A stretch of 64,000 nt of DNA from Tianweitania sp. UT-5YL-CI-8 (GTDB lineage Bacteria; Pseudomonadota; Alphaproteobacteria; Rhizobiales; Rhizobiaceae): assembly GCF_030010215.1 (NCBI RefSeq), contig NZ_JASCRR010000007.1:62001-126000 (forward strand). The letters are read 5' to 3'. The translations under genes were made by a program, and so were the position numbers. Below, piece by piece: positions 36,665 through 45,753 of the stretch. Under the pieces are notes generated by a model that was not told the DNA's origin, ran no database searches, and was given only the letters and a program-made list of their open reading frames with translations. Every line of letters begins with the position of its first letter. The stretch's first letter is position 1.

Positions 36665-37774
36665 ATGTCAGAAGATCTTGTCGAACGCATTTATGAGGCG
36701 GCATTTATTCCGGAACAGTGGCCCGATGTACTTCAAACATTGAGCGACATTTCACACTCCGCAGCCGGCTGCATTGGTATCATCAGCGATCCCGCCGCGC
36801 CCAAATTCGCCGCCAGCCCGCTAATAATACCTGTACTGGATGACATCACGACCGAGAATGGCTGGCTGGAATGTGACATACTGAGGCAAGTGGCGTCGCA
36901 GATACCGCCGGCGAGTTTCATCTACGACGCCGACTTCTTCCCGCAGGACGTTCTCGACGGCAATCGCGTGCGCACCGACAGAACACGCGCCATCGGCATC
37001 GGCGGCGAAGTCGGAACCTTCATTGCGCTTCCCACAGGCGAGGTGGTGCTTTTCACGCTCGAAAGGTGGCTGGAAAACGATCGGCCATCCGCCTCCGAGC
37101 TCGCGGCTCTCAACGCGGTGAGACCACATCTGGCACGTTCGGGCGTCATCGCCGCCCGATTGCGGCTGGAGCGAGCAAACTCGATGACCTCGACGTTGCA
37201 AAGACTCGGGCTGCCTGCTGCTGTCTTAAACGGCGCCGGACGCGTGCTGGCGACCAATCAGAGCCTGGACGCGCTCGACGATGTCTTTTTGCCTGGAGCC
37301 TTCGGCAAATTGCTCATCACCGATGCCACAGCCAATCGGCTCGTGCAGGAGGCGATCTCCGCTGGCGCGAGTGGATCGTTCTTGTCGATTCGCTCGATAC
37401 CGGTGCGTGGCAACGGTCCGGTACCGCGCTGTGTTGTCCATGTGCTGCCAATCCGGAGATCGGCGCATGACGTCTTTTCCAATGGGGATCATCTGGTCGT
37501 CGCAGCCATCCCCGGACATCGGGGGCCCGCCCCGTCAGTCGACCTGATCGGAGCATTGTTCGATCTATCGCCGGCCGAAGCGCGGCTGGCTGTTGCTCTT
37601 TGTAGCGGTAGAAAGCTGCAGCAATTCTGTGCCGACTCAGGCATCAGATATAGTTCGGGGAGAACTTATCTGGAGCGTATCTTTCAAAAGACCGGCGTCC
37701 ACCGCCAAAGCGAACTCGTCGCGCTCTTGAGCGCCACCGCTCCGTTAACCCTGGACGCCGGCAACGAGGCCTGA
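36665..37774 (+). CDS. LuxR-type transcriptional regulator
   Basis: A 369-residue regulator. The C-terminal LuxR/GerE helix-turn-helix starts near residue 300 (FDLSPAEARLAVALCSG, then YSSGRTYLERIFQKTGVHRQSELVALL). The N-terminal 290 residues lack an autoinducer-domain signature and a receiver Asp; they look PAS-like (residues about 175-270) and belong to the rhizobial helix-turn-helix group of unknown ligand. It is divergent from the exported protein and RTX protease and may control them. The HTH is variant, with SSGRTYLERIFQKTG in place of TVKTHLRNIYRKLG. Confidence 0.82.
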   Translation: MSEDLVERIYEAAFIPEQWPDVLQTLSDISHSAAGCIGIISDPAAPKFAASPLIIPVLDDITTENGWLECDILRQVASQIPPASFIYDADFFPQDVLDGNRVRTDRTRAIGIGGEVGTFIALPTGEVVLFTLERWLENDRPSASELAALNAVRPHLARSGVIAARLRLERANSMTSTLQRLGLPAAVLNGAGRVLATNQSLDALDDVFLPGAFGKLLITDATANRLVQEAISAGASGSFLSIRSIPVRGNGPVPRCVVHVLPIRRSAHDVFSNGDHLVVAAIPGHRGPAPSVDLIGALFDLSPAEARLAVALCSGRKLQQFCADSGIRYSSGRTYLERIFQKTGVHRQSELVALLSATAPLTLDAGNEA

Positions 37775-37815
37775 GCGATCTTTGGTATAGCGATGCCGAC
37801 AGGCGGTAAGCGATC

Positions 37816-37917
37816 TTATTTCTTGGACAGGGTGATGTCCCAACTCGCCCAAATCAAAAACACCATAGCGGTGAGGATAAGAGCGTCGAACGCACCGAAA
37901 TCAGTTAGCATAAACAT
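37816..37917 (-). CDS. Very small membrane protein (33 residues)
   Basis: The reading frame ATG (37917) to TAA (37816) encodes 33 residues with one hydrophobic helix (about residues 8-26, DALILTAMVFLIWASW) and a charged end (SKK). A near-perfect ribosome site, GGAGGAG, stands seven bases before the ATG, which is the main argument that it is translated. It belongs to no family I know. It lies between the LuxR-type gene and a group of small leftward genes. Confidence 0.55.
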   Translation of the reverse strand: MFMLTDFGAFDALILTAMVFLIWASWDITLSKK

Positions 37918-38025
37918 GGTCTATCTCCTCCGCAGGCCTCCGGTCCCGCACAGGTCAATGCTTTGCGAGGTGGAAGGTTCCGTGAGGAGATAAGGTAGTA
38001 AGTCGTCTAGGACCGACGCTTAAAA

Positions 38026-38247
38026 CTACTCGTCCGCTTCAGGCTCTTCGCCCCGAGGCGGAAGCCAGGAGTGTGGCTCGATACGCTTTTGGGTATCGCT
38101 GTCGACATAAGCCCACCAACCAGTGCCGTTATCGTCCGCACGAAATTGGGCGATGGATTCGTTTTCAACGCCATCGCCGCTGGTCCAGCGCACGGTGACC
38201 TTCGATCCGTCACGCGGTGCGCCGGAGATGGGCATTGGACCGGCCAT
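38026..38247 (-). CDS. Conserved-looking small protein of unknown function
   Basis: A 73-residue protein with GAPRDGSKVTVRWTSGDG, ADDNGTGWWAYVD and HSWLPPRGEE. The Trp-rich, strand-rich pattern recalls SH3-like small rhizobial proteins, but I do not recognise the family. The ATG at 38247 follows GGAGGCGACC, a strong site that decides the start over the one five codons upstream. It lies 21 bases after the downstream end of the DUF883-like gene and is probably co-transcribed with it. Confidence 0.65.
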   Translation of the reverse strand: MAGPMPISGAPRDGSKVTVRWTSGDGVENESIAQFRADDNGTGWWAYVDSDTQKRIEPHSWLPPRGEEPEADE

Positions 38248-38268
38248 GGTCGCCTCCGTCAAAGACTT

Positions 38269-38580
38269 TTAGGAACGGCGCGACAAGAGGCTCAGAACCA
38301 GCCCGGCAACAGCGACGCCGATGATGGCGGTGGCGACTGGATTGTCCCGCGCCGTCCTCTGAGCCACACGTGCCTGCTTACGAATGACAGGCATGGCGTC
38401 CTGGAGACGGCTGGCGAGTTCGTCGTAAATTTCGGATGCGCCATCACGGGTTTGCGCGGCGGCCCGAGCGCCTTGGCGCGAAAGGATTTTCTGCAAGGAT
38501 GCCATTTCCTTGCTCAAACGCGCAACCTGTTCATGCAGGCCGTCTTCTACAGTATCGCGAAATCGGAATATGCTCGACAT
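38269..38580 (-). CDS. DUF883-like membrane-anchored helical protein
   Basis: A 103-residue protein. A long amphipathic helix (residues about 10-75, containing EQVARLSKEMASLQKIL) is followed by a C-terminal membrane segment (ATAIIGVAVAGLVLSLL) and SRRS. This is the layout of ElaB/YqjD-type DUF883 proteins, inner-membrane proteins that bind ribosomes in stationary phase in E. coli. The match is by architecture and not by strong sequence motif. Confidence 0.65.
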   Translation of the reverse strand: MSSIFRFRDTVEDGLHEQVARLSKEMASLQKILSRQGARAAAQTRDGASEIYDELASRLQDAMPVIRKQARVAQRTARDNPVATAIIGVAVAGLVLSLLSRRS

Positions 38581-38643
38581 GAAAACATCCTTTCAAAATC
38601 CGGACGTTTGCAAACGGCTCCTGGGCGAAATGGTTCCCGATTC

Positions 38644-39261
38644 TCAGCTATGGGCGAAAATATCCGTCTCCGGCCAGCCCATCAGATCCAGCTTCGAACG
38701 CGTCGGCAGAAACCTGAAGCAGGCTTCCGCCTCCTCGACACGATCCTCGCGCTGCAGCCGCGTGGACAGCGCATCGCGCAGGCGATGCAGGTAAAGCACG
38801 TCGGAAGCGGCATAGTCGAGCTGTTCGGGCGATAGGATCGCCGCCGCCCAGTCGGAGGACTGCTGTTGCTTGGAAAGGCCGACGCCCAGCAGTTCCGAGC
38901 AGATGTCCTTCAACCCATGCCTGTCGGTATAAGTTCGCGTCAGCCGCGAGGCGATCTTGGTGCAGAAAACAGGCTCGGCGAGAACGCCGAAGGCTTGGTA
39001 CAACACGGCGATATCGAAACGGCCGAAGTGAAACAGCTTCGTAATCTTGGCATCGGCCAGAAGGTTGACAAGATTTGGTGCCTGCTTTTGTCCCTTATCG
39101 ATCTGGATGACGTCGGCGCTGCCGTCACCCGGCGAAATCTGCACCACGCACAAGCGGTCGCGATGCGGGATAAGACCGAGCGTCTCCGTGTCGATGGCGA
39201 CGGCATCCACATTGTAGTGGTCGAGATTGGGGAGGTCGTTACGGTGGAAGCGGATCGTCAT
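38644..39261 (-). CDS. Ribonuclease D-like 3'-5' exonuclease
   Basis: A 205-residue DEDDy exonuclease domain with all active-site residues: D24 and E26 (IDTET), D83 (FGRFD), Y150 and D154 (YAASD). It lacks the HRDC domains of full-length RNase D, so it is the short alphaproteobacterial form. It probably trims structured RNA or tRNA 3' ends. It stands between the small-protein group and the M20 peptidase, all leftward. Confidence 0.9.
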   Translation of the reverse strand: MTIRFHRNDLPNLDHYNVDAVAIDTETLGLIPHRDRLCVVQISPGDGSADVIQIDKGQKQAPNLVNLLADAKITKLFHFGRFDIAVLYQAFGVLAEPVFCTKIASRLTRTYTDRHGLKDICSELLGVGLSKQQQSSDWAAAILSPEQLDYAASDVLYLHRLRDALSTRLQREDRVEEAEACFRFLPTRSKLDLMGWPETDIFAHS

Positions 39262-39360
39262 GTCATTCTCCGGTCGCGGCGTGGCCTCTCCTCACCGCGA
39301 TTGCGTTAAAAATCAACTGAATCGGGCAAGCCGCCTGAAAATTTGTCTTTCCCGCATCCC

Positions 39361-40749
39361 TTAGCGGGTCAGCGCTTCGAGAATGCGCGCCCAGGAGCGC
39401 TGACCTTTATGGAAGGACGTCAGCTCGTATTTCTCGTTGGGCGAGTGGATGCGGTCGTCGGAGAGACCGAAACCGACCAGCAGCGATTCCATGCCGAGAA
39501 AGGTCTGAAAATCGCCGACGACGGGAATCGAGCCGCCCATGGCGATCATCACCGCCGGCTTCGGCCATTCGTCGGACAGGGCGTCCTTTGCCTTGGCGAG
39601 GAAGGGGGAATCATAGGACAGCTGGATTGCCGGCGAGCCGCCATGCGGATGGAACTCGACGCTGCAATCGGCGGGGATTCTGGCCTTGACGAAATCGCAG
39701 AAGGCAGCGCGAACCGCGTCGGGGTTCTGCTTTTGCACCAGCCGGAACGACACCTTCGCCGATGCCTCCGAGGCAATGACCGTCTTGAAACCCTTGCCGG
39801 TATAGCCGCCGATAATGCCATTGAACTCGGCCGTTGGCCGCGCCCAGGTCAGTTCCAACACCGAGCGGCCTTTTTCACCGGACGGAATGGACAGGCCGAC
39901 CTGACCGAGGAAACTTTCAGCCGTCTCGCCCAGCCCGTTCCAGGATTCGAGGATTTGCGAGGGGGTTTCCTCGACGCCGTCATAGAAACCTGGAATGGTC
40001 ACACGACCGTTGTCGTCGTGAATGTCGGCCAGCACTTTCGCAAGGATGCGGATGGGGTTCGCGGCGGCACCGCCGAATTCGCCGGAATGCAGGTCGCGAT
40101 CGGCGGCCTTGACGACGATCTCCTCGCCTACCAGACCACGTAGCCCGGTTGAAATCGCAGGCGTCTCTGCGTCCCACATGCCGGTGTCGCAGACCAGGGC
40201 GAAATCGGCCTTCAGCTCCTCGGCATGCGCCTTGAGAAACGGCTTCAGCGACGGCGATCCGGATTCTTCCTCTCCCTCGAACAGCAGCGTGATGCGGGCG
40301 GGCAGCGCGCCGTGCACCTGCTTCCAGGCGCGGCAGGCCTCCACAAACAGCATCAACTGTCCCTTGTCGTCGGACGAACCCCGGCCGGTGATGACCTTCC
40401 TGCCCGGCGACAGTTCCTTGACGGCGGGCGCGAACGGATCGTCATGCCACAGTTCGAGCGGATCGACCGGCTGCACGTCGTAATGGCCATAAAACAGCAG
40501 ATGCGGCGCATTCGGTGACGGGCCTTCGTGATGCGCCACGACCATGGGGTGACCAGTCGTATCGCGGACGCTGGCATCGAAGCCGATGGTCCTCAGATCG
40601 GCCACCAGCCATTCGGCAGCCTCGCGTACATCGGCCTTGAAGGTCGGGTCAGTCGAGATCGACTTAATGCGCAACAGCGCGAACAGCCGCTCAAGGCTCT
40701 GGTCGAGATTCTGGTCGATACGGTCGAGGACGGGCTGGATCACGGACAT
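39361..40749 (-). CDS. M20 family dipeptidase/deacylase
   Basis: A 462-residue zinc-dependent hydrolase. The M20 motifs are complete: H89 and D91 (YGHYDVQP), bridging Asp near residue 127 (GRGSSDDKG), and catalytic/ligand Glu residues 160-162 (EGEEESGSPS). A dimerisation domain occupies about residues 195-330. The CNDP-like dipeptidase subgroup is suggested by length and by the wording of the motifs. Substrate is probably a dipeptide. The start is the ATG at 40749; the intergenic region beyond holds the candidate small RNA. Confidence 0.9.
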   Translation of the reverse strand: MSVIQPVLDRIDQNLDQSLERLFALLRIKSISTDPTFKADVREAAEWLVADLRTIGFDASVRDTTGHPMVVAHHEGPSPNAPHLLFYGHYDVQPVDPLELWHDDPFAPAVKELSPGRKVITGRGSSDDKGQLMLFVEACRAWKQVHGALPARITLLFEGEEESGSPSLKPFLKAHAEELKADFALVCDTGMWDAETPAISTGLRGLVGEEIVVKAADRDLHSGEFGGAAANPIRILAKVLADIHDDNGRVTIPGFYDGVEETPSQILESWNGLGETAESFLGQVGLSIPSGEKGRSVLELTWARPTAEFNGIIGGYTGKGFKTVIASEASAKVSFRLVQKQNPDAVRAAFCDFVKARIPADCSVEFHPHGGSPAIQLSYDSPFLAKAKDALSDEWPKPAVMIAMGGSIPVVGDFQTFLGMESLLVGFGLSDDRIHSPNEKYELTSFHKGQRSWARILEALTR

Positions 40750-40840
40750 GGAAGGCCTTTCGGTTCAAAGGCCCGCACACTAGAACTGTCCGAGCCTAAG
40801 GAAAAGCCTTGCGGGTTGGACCAGCCTGCGGGCGCTGGAT

Positions 40841-40878
40841 AAAAAAGTGCCGCCGTGGCGGAGGGGAACCACGGCGGC
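40841..40878 (-). terminator. Intrinsic terminator ending the candidate small RNA
   Basis: A perfect 10-bp GC-rich stem (40849-40858 with 40869-40878) is followed on the minus strand by a run of six T (40846-40841). The plus strand also shows TTTT after the stem, so it may act both ways. Confidence 0.8.
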
Positions 40879-40930
40879 GACTTTTCTAAATGAGGCGGCA
40901 GCCCGGAGAGGGGGATGAGGCTGCCGCTGT
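40841..40930 (-). ncRNA. Candidate trans-acting small RNA with two anti-Shine-Dalgarno loops
   Basis: On the minus strand two stable hairpins follow one another. The first is GCGGCAGCC/GGCTGCCGC (40927-40895) with the loop TCATCCCCCTCTCCG. The second is GCCGCCGTGG/CCACGGCGGC (40878-40849) with the loop TTCCCCTCCG, followed by ACTTTTTT. Both loops are C/U-rich and complementary to ribosome-binding sites, as in rhizobial alpha-r14-type and 'cuckoo' RNAs. The 5' end is unknown; a TATACC hexamer (40940-40935) would start the RNA near 40928. No neighbouring gene needs a terminator here. Confidence 0.5.
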
Positions 40931-41243
40931 GTCCGGTATAGGCGGGGGACGGGCCGTACTCCGGACTCGGCGAAAACTGCCGATGACCTGTATTTGTGTC
41001 TGTGAACGTGGCGATTCAAGGGCGCGAAGATTACACTTTTGTAACGAACCCGTGATCCATTGAAATACGACTCATACCACCCTTTAAGTGGAGGGTGGCT
41101 CAACCGATTCCAGACCGAGAACCTTGCGAGTTGCCGCTTTTTTCGCCAAAGCGATGAGCAATAGGGCGGAATTCGGGTTCTGCCGGTGTTGCGCGTGCGC
41201 AGAGCAAAAGGCCTGCGCCGTCGTTCCTCGAAAGTTTGAGACC

Positions 41244-42638
41244 ATGGCCATCATCGACGCGGCAGCGAAAGCGTCCGGACCATCTCTGTTCGCATCGCTT
41301 CGGGCAACGCTGGCGTTGAGCTGGCCGATCATGCTGACCAATCTCGGCCAGACGGCCATGACCGCCACCGACGTGCTGATGATGGGCCGGCTCGGATCGA
41401 GGTCCCTGGCCGCCGGCGCGTTGGGCTCGAACCTCTATTTCGCGCCGCTGATCTTCGGCCTCGGGCTGATGCTGGCGACATCGCCGATGATCGCTGTCGA
41501 GATCGGAAGGCGCCGCCATTCGGTTCGCGACATACGGCGTACGGTGCGGCAAGGCCTCTGGCTGGCCATCGCGGTCTCGGTGCCGATCTGGCTGCTTTTG
41601 TGGAACACCGAGCCTATATTGCGGCTGATGGGGCAGGATGCCGAGCTTTCGGCCATGGCCGCATCTTATGTGAAAGCGTTGCAATGGTCGGTTCTGCCGT
41701 TCTTCGCCTATATCGTGCTGCGCTCGTTCATTTCGGCGCTGGAACGGCCGGGCTGGGCGCTCGCGGTGGTCTTCGGCGCAGTCGGCTTCAATGTTTTGGC
41801 GAACTGGTGCCTGATGTTCGGTAATCTCGGCTTCCCCGCCCTCGGCCTGCCCGGGTCCGGTCTGGCCACCGCTTTGTCCAGCACGCTGATGTTCGCGGGA
41901 CTTGTCCTCGCAGTCTGCACCGACAGGCAGTTCCGCCGCTACCGGCTGTTCGGCCGCTTCTGGCGCGCCGACTGGCCACGCTTTGCCGGGCTGCTGGGCC
42001 TTGGGCTACCCATCGCCGCACTGATGCTGTTCGAAGTGACGATCTTCAATGCCGCGGCCTTCCTGATGGGGCTGATCGGCGGCGATTCGCTTGCCGCCCA
42101 TGCGATTGCGATCCAGATCGCCTCGCTCACCTTTATGATTCCGCTGGGCCTAGGCCAAGCCGCCACCATCCGCGTCGGTCGCGCCTTCGGCGCCGGCGAC
42201 CGCCAGGGCATCGCCCGTGCTGGCTGGGTCGCTTATGGGCTCGGCGTCGGTTTCATGGCTACCATGGCGCTGCTCATGGTGCTGTTTCCGCGCGTTCTGA
42301 TCGGTGCCTTCATCGATCTTAATGCGCCTGAAAACGCCGAGGTCGCCCGGCTTGCCGTCGGCTTCCTCGCCTTCGCCGCCCTGTTTCAGATCGTCGACGG
42401 CGCGCAGGCGGTGTCCAGCGGCATGCTCCGCGGCCTGCACGACACCAAGGTGCCGATGCTGTTCGCCGCCCTTGGCTATTGGGGCATCGGCATGCCGCTC
42501 GGCGCTTTGCTGGCGTTCCATTTCGAGATGGGCGGCAACGGCATCTGGATCGGCCTGTTCTCCGGATTGGCCACGGTCGCCATCCTTTTGCTGCTGCGTT
42601 GGCTGCGGCGCGACCGGCTGCTCACGGGGATGCCTTGA
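41244..42638 (+). CDS. MATE family efflux transporter
   Basis: A 464-residue membrane protein with 12 predicted helices in two homologous halves, beginning [21 protein letters not shown] and carrying [16 protein letters not shown], a typical MATE N-terminal block. It would export cationic compounds in exchange for Na+ or H+ (NorM type). The ATG at 41244 is chosen although the frame is open to 41088, because the extension is Cys-rich and unlike the family. It precedes pncB on the same strand with a 116-bp gap. Confidence 0.9.
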   Translation: MAIIDAAAKASGPSLFASLRATLALSWPIMLTNLGQTAMTATDVLMMGRLGSRSLAAGALGSNLYFAPLIFGLGLMLATSPMIAVEIGRRRHSVRDIRRTVRQGLWLAIAVSVPIWLLLWNTEPILRLMGQDAELSAMAASYVKALQWSVLPFFAYIVLRSFISALERPGWALAVVFGAVGFNVLANWCLMFGNLGFPALGLPGSGLATALSSTLMFAGLVLAVCTDRQFRRYRLFGRFWRADWPRFAGLLGLGLPIAALMLFEVTIFNAAAFLMGLIGGDSLAAHAIAIQIASLTFMIPLGLGQAATIRVGRAFGAGDRQGIARAGWVAYGLGVGFMATMALLMVLFPRVLIGAFIDLNAPENAEVARLAVGFLAFAALFQIVDGAQAVSSGMLRGLHDTKVPMLFAALGYWGIGMPLGALLAFHFEMGGNGIWIGLFSGLATVAILLLLRWLRRDRLLTGMP

Positions 42639-42754
42639 CGGCAAATGCTTTTTTGGCTGGTCCAGGTGAAAGCCGAGGGCGCGCTTCACAATTCGATGCT
42701 ATAGGCCTTGACTGACCTGGCCATGCCGGGCGGAGGAACTGTCTGGAAGGCGAC

Positions 42755-44059
42755 ATGGCAAGAACTGATATTGCGCGGCGCGTTTACAACCATGCCTGGA
42801 AGCTCGACCCGATCGTTCGCAGCCTTCTGGACACCGACTTCTATAAATTGCTGATGCTGCAGATGATCTGGGGGATGCACCCGGAAGTCGAGACGACATT
42901 TTCGCTGATCAACCGTTCGACCACAGTTCGGATCGCTGACGAGATCGATGAGGGCGAACTGCGCGAGCAACTCGACCACGCCCGGACGCTGCGCTTTTCC
43001 AAGAAGGAAATGATCTGGCTGGGCGGCAACATGTTCTATGGCCGCAAGCAGATCTTCCAGCCGGAATTCCTGGCCTGGCTGGAGAATTTCCGCCTGCCGG
43101 CCTATGAACTCGAGCGCCGCGACGGCCAGTACGAGCTGACCTTTTCGGGACCTTGGGTGTATACCACACTGTGGGAAATCCCCGCGCTCGCCATCATCAA
43201 CGAGCTGCGCTCGCGCGCAGCGATGAAGCGATTCGGCCCGTTCGCGCTCGACGTGCTCTATGCCCGCGCCAAGGCCAAGACCTGGGACAAGACCGAGCGG
43301 CTGAAGAAACTGCCCGAGTTGCGGATTTCCGACTTCGGCACCCGCCGCCGCCACAGCTTCCTGTGGCAGCGCTGGTGCGTGGAAGCGCTGAAGGAAGGCA
43401 TCGGCGAGGCTTTTACCGGCACATCGAACGTGCTTCTGGCCATGGACAACGACCTCGAAGCACTCGGCACCAACGCGCATGAACTGCCGATGGTCTATGC
43501 CGCTCTGACCGATACGGACGAAGTCCTGATCCAGTCGCCTTACAAGGTTCTGCAGGACTGGCAGCGCTACTATGGCGGCAATTTGCTGATCGTACTGCCC
43601 GACGCCTTCGGCACGGCCTCCTTCCTGCATCACGCGCCCGATTGGGTCGCCGACTGGACCGGCTTCCGGCCCGACAGCGCGCCGCCCATCGAAGGCGGCG
43701 AACGCATCCTCGCATGGTGGCGCGAACGCGGCAGGGATCCGACGCAGAAGCTGCTCATCTTCTCCGACGGGCTCGAAGCCGAGACGATCGAGGAAACCTA
43801 TCGCCATTTCGAGGGCAAGGTGCGCATGAGCTTCGGCTGGGGCACCAACCTGACCAATGATTTCGAGGATTGCGCGCCAACCCCCGTGGCCGGCCTCAAA
43901 GCCATTTCGCTGGTCTGCAAGGTCACCGAAGCCAATGGGCGACCGGCGGTGAAGCTTTCGGACAATCCCGCCAAGGCAACCGGCGACACCCGCGAGATCG
44001 ACCGCTATCTTCGCGTCTTCGGCGGCGAGGACCGCGCCGAACATGCCGTGAAGGTCTGA
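42755..44059 (+). CDS. pncB: Nicotinate phosphoribosyltransferase
   Basis: A 434-residue enzyme converting nicotinate and PRPP to nicotinate mononucleotide for NAD salvage. The N-terminal [16 protein letters not shown], the loop [10 protein letters not shown] and the phosphorylated-histidine region GTNAHELPM are present, with [10 protein letters not shown] and GWGTNLTND near the PRPP site. Length fits the PncB type. Convergent with ureG, with 31 bases between. Confidence 0.94.
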   Translation: MARTDIARRVYNHAWKLDPIVRSLLDTDFYKLLMLQMIWGMHPEVETTFSLINRSTTVRIADEIDEGELREQLDHARTLRFSKKEMIWLGGNMFYGRKQIFQPEFLAWLENFRLPAYELERRDGQYELTFSGPWVYTTLWEIPALAIINELRSRAAMKRFGPFALDVLYARAKAKTWDKTERLKKLPELRISDFGTRRRHSFLWQRWCVEALKEGIGEAFTGTSNVLLAMDNDLEALGTNAHELPMVYAALTDTDEVLIQSPYKVLQDWQRYYGGNLLIVLPDAFGTASFLHHAPDWVADWTGFRPDSAPPIEGGERILAWWRERGRDPTQKLLIFSDGLEAETIEETYRHFEGKVRMSFGWGTNLTNDFEDCAPTPVAGLKAISLVCKVTEANGRPAVKLSDNPAKATGDTREIDRYLRVFGGEDRAEHAVKV

Positions 44060-44090
44060 GGGTTCAACGCGCTAAACCCAGCTCCGCCGC

Positions 44091-44726
44091 TCAGGCGGCG
44101 CTGCGCTGGCGCAAGCCGCCATTCTCGACGATGAAATCGACGATCTCCTGCACGCCTTTGCCGCGCGAAAGATCGCTGAAGCCGAAGGGACGTGCGCCGC
44201 GCATGCGGGCAGCGTCCGTTTCCATCACATCGAGATCGACATTCACATACGGCGCCAGATCGCTCTTGTTGATGACCAGGAAGTCGGAGCGCGTAATGCC
44301 CGGCCCGCCCTTGCGGGGGATTTCCTCGCCCTGGCAGACTGAGATGACATAGAGCGTCAGGTCGGCGAGTTCCGGGGAAAAGGTTGCGGCGAGATTGTCG
44401 CCGCCCGATTCGATGAAGACGATGTCTAGATCGGGGAATTTGCGGCTCATCTCGGCGATGGCCTGCAGATTGATCGACGCGTCCTCCCGGATCGCCGTAT
44501 GCGGGCAGCCGCCCGTCTCCACGCCCATGATTCGGTCCTCCGGCAGCGCCTGCAGCCGGGCCAGGATCATGGCGTCTTCCTTGGTGTAGATGTCGTTGGT
44601 GACGACGGCGAGCGAAAATTCGTCGCGCAGCGCCTTGCAGAGCTTTTCGGTCAGTGTCGTCTTGCCCGACCCCACGGGGCCGCCGATGCCGACGCGGAGC
44701 GGACCATTCTTCGAAGTCTTGGACAT
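44091..44726 (-). CDS. ureG: Urease accessory GTPase UreG
   Basis: A 211-residue SIMIBI-class GTPase that delivers nickel to urease. The P-loop is GGPVGSGKT (residues 15-23), the nickel-binding Cys-Pro-His motif is in [13 protein letters not shown], and the guanine motif is NKSD. The ATG at 44726 is chosen over a longer frame to 44831, which overlaps ureE. It follows ureE with a 31-bp gap, yet ureF, normally between them, is absent, as are ureD and ureABC in this window. Confidence 0.95.
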   Translation of the reverse strand: MSKTSKNGPLRVGIGGPVGSGKTTLTEKLCKALRDEFSLAVVTNDIYTKEDAMILARLQALPEDRIMGVETGGCPHTAIREDASINLQAIAEMSRKFPDLDIVFIESGGDNLAATFSPELADLTLYVISVCQGEEIPRKGGPGITRSDFLVINKSDLAPYVNVDLDVMETDAARMRGARPFGFSDLSRGKGVQEIVDFIVENGGLRQRSAA

Positions 44727-44757
44727 GCGGAGGTCTCCAGCAACGAGGACCGGCTTC

Positions 44758-45219
44758 TCAGCCGCGGTGATGATTGTGATGGCCATGGCCCGAATAGGCG
44801 CCCCGCACCGGCACGAAGGTCTCCTCGACATCGGTCACTACAGCGCCGAGACCCTCGAGCATCGCCTTGATGACATGGTCGCGCAGGATCAGGATACGGT
44901 CGGCTTCGATGGCCGCGGCCAGATGTCGGTTGCCGATGTGCCAGGCAAGCTGCGACAAATGCACCGCGTCTCGCGCCCGGATGTCGTAGAGCGGCTCGCT
45001 GGCGGCCACGATCCCGGCAAGGCGTCCGTCGTCGAGCCGAAGCGCATCGCCCGTTTCCAGCACCGCCGGCTCGGGCAGGTCGACAAACACGCGGTCGCCG
45101 CCGGAAAGCTGGAAGACGCGCCGCCTGAAATGACGCTCGTCATGGGCAAGCATGACGGTATCGTAAGGTGTTTCGCCGTTCAGGGCATCCGCCCGAACGA
45201 AACTGGCTGATTTCAGCAA
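44758..45219 (-). CDS. ureE: Urease accessory protein UreE
   Basis: A 153-residue metallochaperone that binds nickel and passes it to UreG. The N-terminal peptide-binding domain (residues about 1-70) and a central ferredoxin-like domain with WHIGNRH (the conserved nickel-binding His) are seen. The C-terminus ends in a short His tail [10 protein letters not shown]. It begins the ureE-ureG pair; nothing like ureC lies upstream, where a divergent ACP gene begins 279 bases away. Confidence 0.92.
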   Translation of the reverse strand: MLKSASFVRADALNGETPYDTVMLAHDERHFRRRVFQLSGGDRVFVDLPEPAVLETGDALRLDDGRLAGIVAASEPLYDIRARDAVHLSQLAWHIGNRHLAAAIEADRILILRDHVIKAMLEGLGAVVTDVEETFVPVRGAYSGHGHHNHHRG

Positions 45220-45437
45220 CGCGTCTTCTTCCTGCTAACCGTTCTTCCTGTCTTCCGGGATAGCGAAAAAAGCGGGGTGCGGAAAGTGCGACGCTGAAGG
45301 AAGTGACGCCGCGCGCTCGTAAAGCAGAGTAAGGCCGGAAGATAGCCGGTTGCCACTGATGCTTTCCATTCATATAGATGGGGAACGATTGAGGCAGGGG
45401 TCAGTTTCCTGATTTCGGGGCAGTTGCACCATTTCGA

Positions 45438-45475
45438 AGCCCATCTCATGAATGGGCTCAGCGTGGCGACCACGC
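45438..45475. promoter_or_regulatory. Two tandem small hairpins upstream of the NodF-like gene
   Basis: AGCCCAT/ATGGGCT (45438-45444 with 45452-45458) and GCGTGG/CCACGC (45461-45466 with 45470-45475) are both perfect inverted repeats, 23-60 bases before the ATG at 45498. They may be an operator pair, a leader structure or a leftover terminator. No nod-box pattern is seen. Confidence 0.4.
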
Positions 45476-45497
45476 ATAAAAATTTGGGGAAGGAAGT

Positions 45498-45752
45498 ATG
45501 GCAGACATTCTGGCAACGCAGATTATCGACAAGATCAAAGCCCATGCCGAACCTGCGGGCGCCGAAATCACCCTCGACACGGAATTGACCGAGTTGGGGA
45601 TCCATTCGCTCGAACTGACCGAAATCATCTTCGACCTCGAAGAGGATTACGACATCGAGATCGAGATGAACACGGTCGACGCGTGGGCGAACCTCAGGAA
45701 CGTCGGAGATATGGTCGAGGCCGTTCGCCAGCTCATTGCGCAAAAATCCTAA
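45498..45752 (+). CDS. NodF-like acyl carrier protein
   Basis: An 84-residue acyl carrier protein. The phosphopantetheine serine is S37 in [19 protein letters not shown]; the Asp of the usual DSL motif is His here (H36). The C-terminal half ([20 protein letters not shown]) matches the pattern of rhizobial NodF (IKIEMNTADAWSNLNNIGDV, from memory) rather than AcpP or AcpXL. It follows GGGGAAGGAAGT and is separated by one base from a NodE-like ketosynthase, its likely partner in making a special acyl chain. Confidence 0.8.
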   Translation: MADILATQIIDKIKAHAEPAGAEITLDTELTELGIHSLELTEIIFDLEEDYDIEIEMNTVDAWANLRNVGDMVEAVRQLIAQKS

Positions 45753-45753
45753 G

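Larger units (their letters stand above)
40750..41243. other. 494-bp intergenic region holding the candidate small RNA
   Basis: The region separates the leftward M20 gene from the rightward MATE gene. No protein gene was recognised. It has two tandem GC-rich hairpins (40849-40878 and 40895-40927) described separately. The stretch 41030-41100 is more AT-rich and may hold a promoter for the leftward RNA or for the MATE gene. Confidence 0.6.

Noticed and set aside
45220-45497. A nod box or ureC/ureF remnant between ureE and the NodF-like gene
   Set aside because: No ATC-N9-GAT type nod-box pattern and no urease-like peptide could be read on either strand; only two small hairpins are seen.
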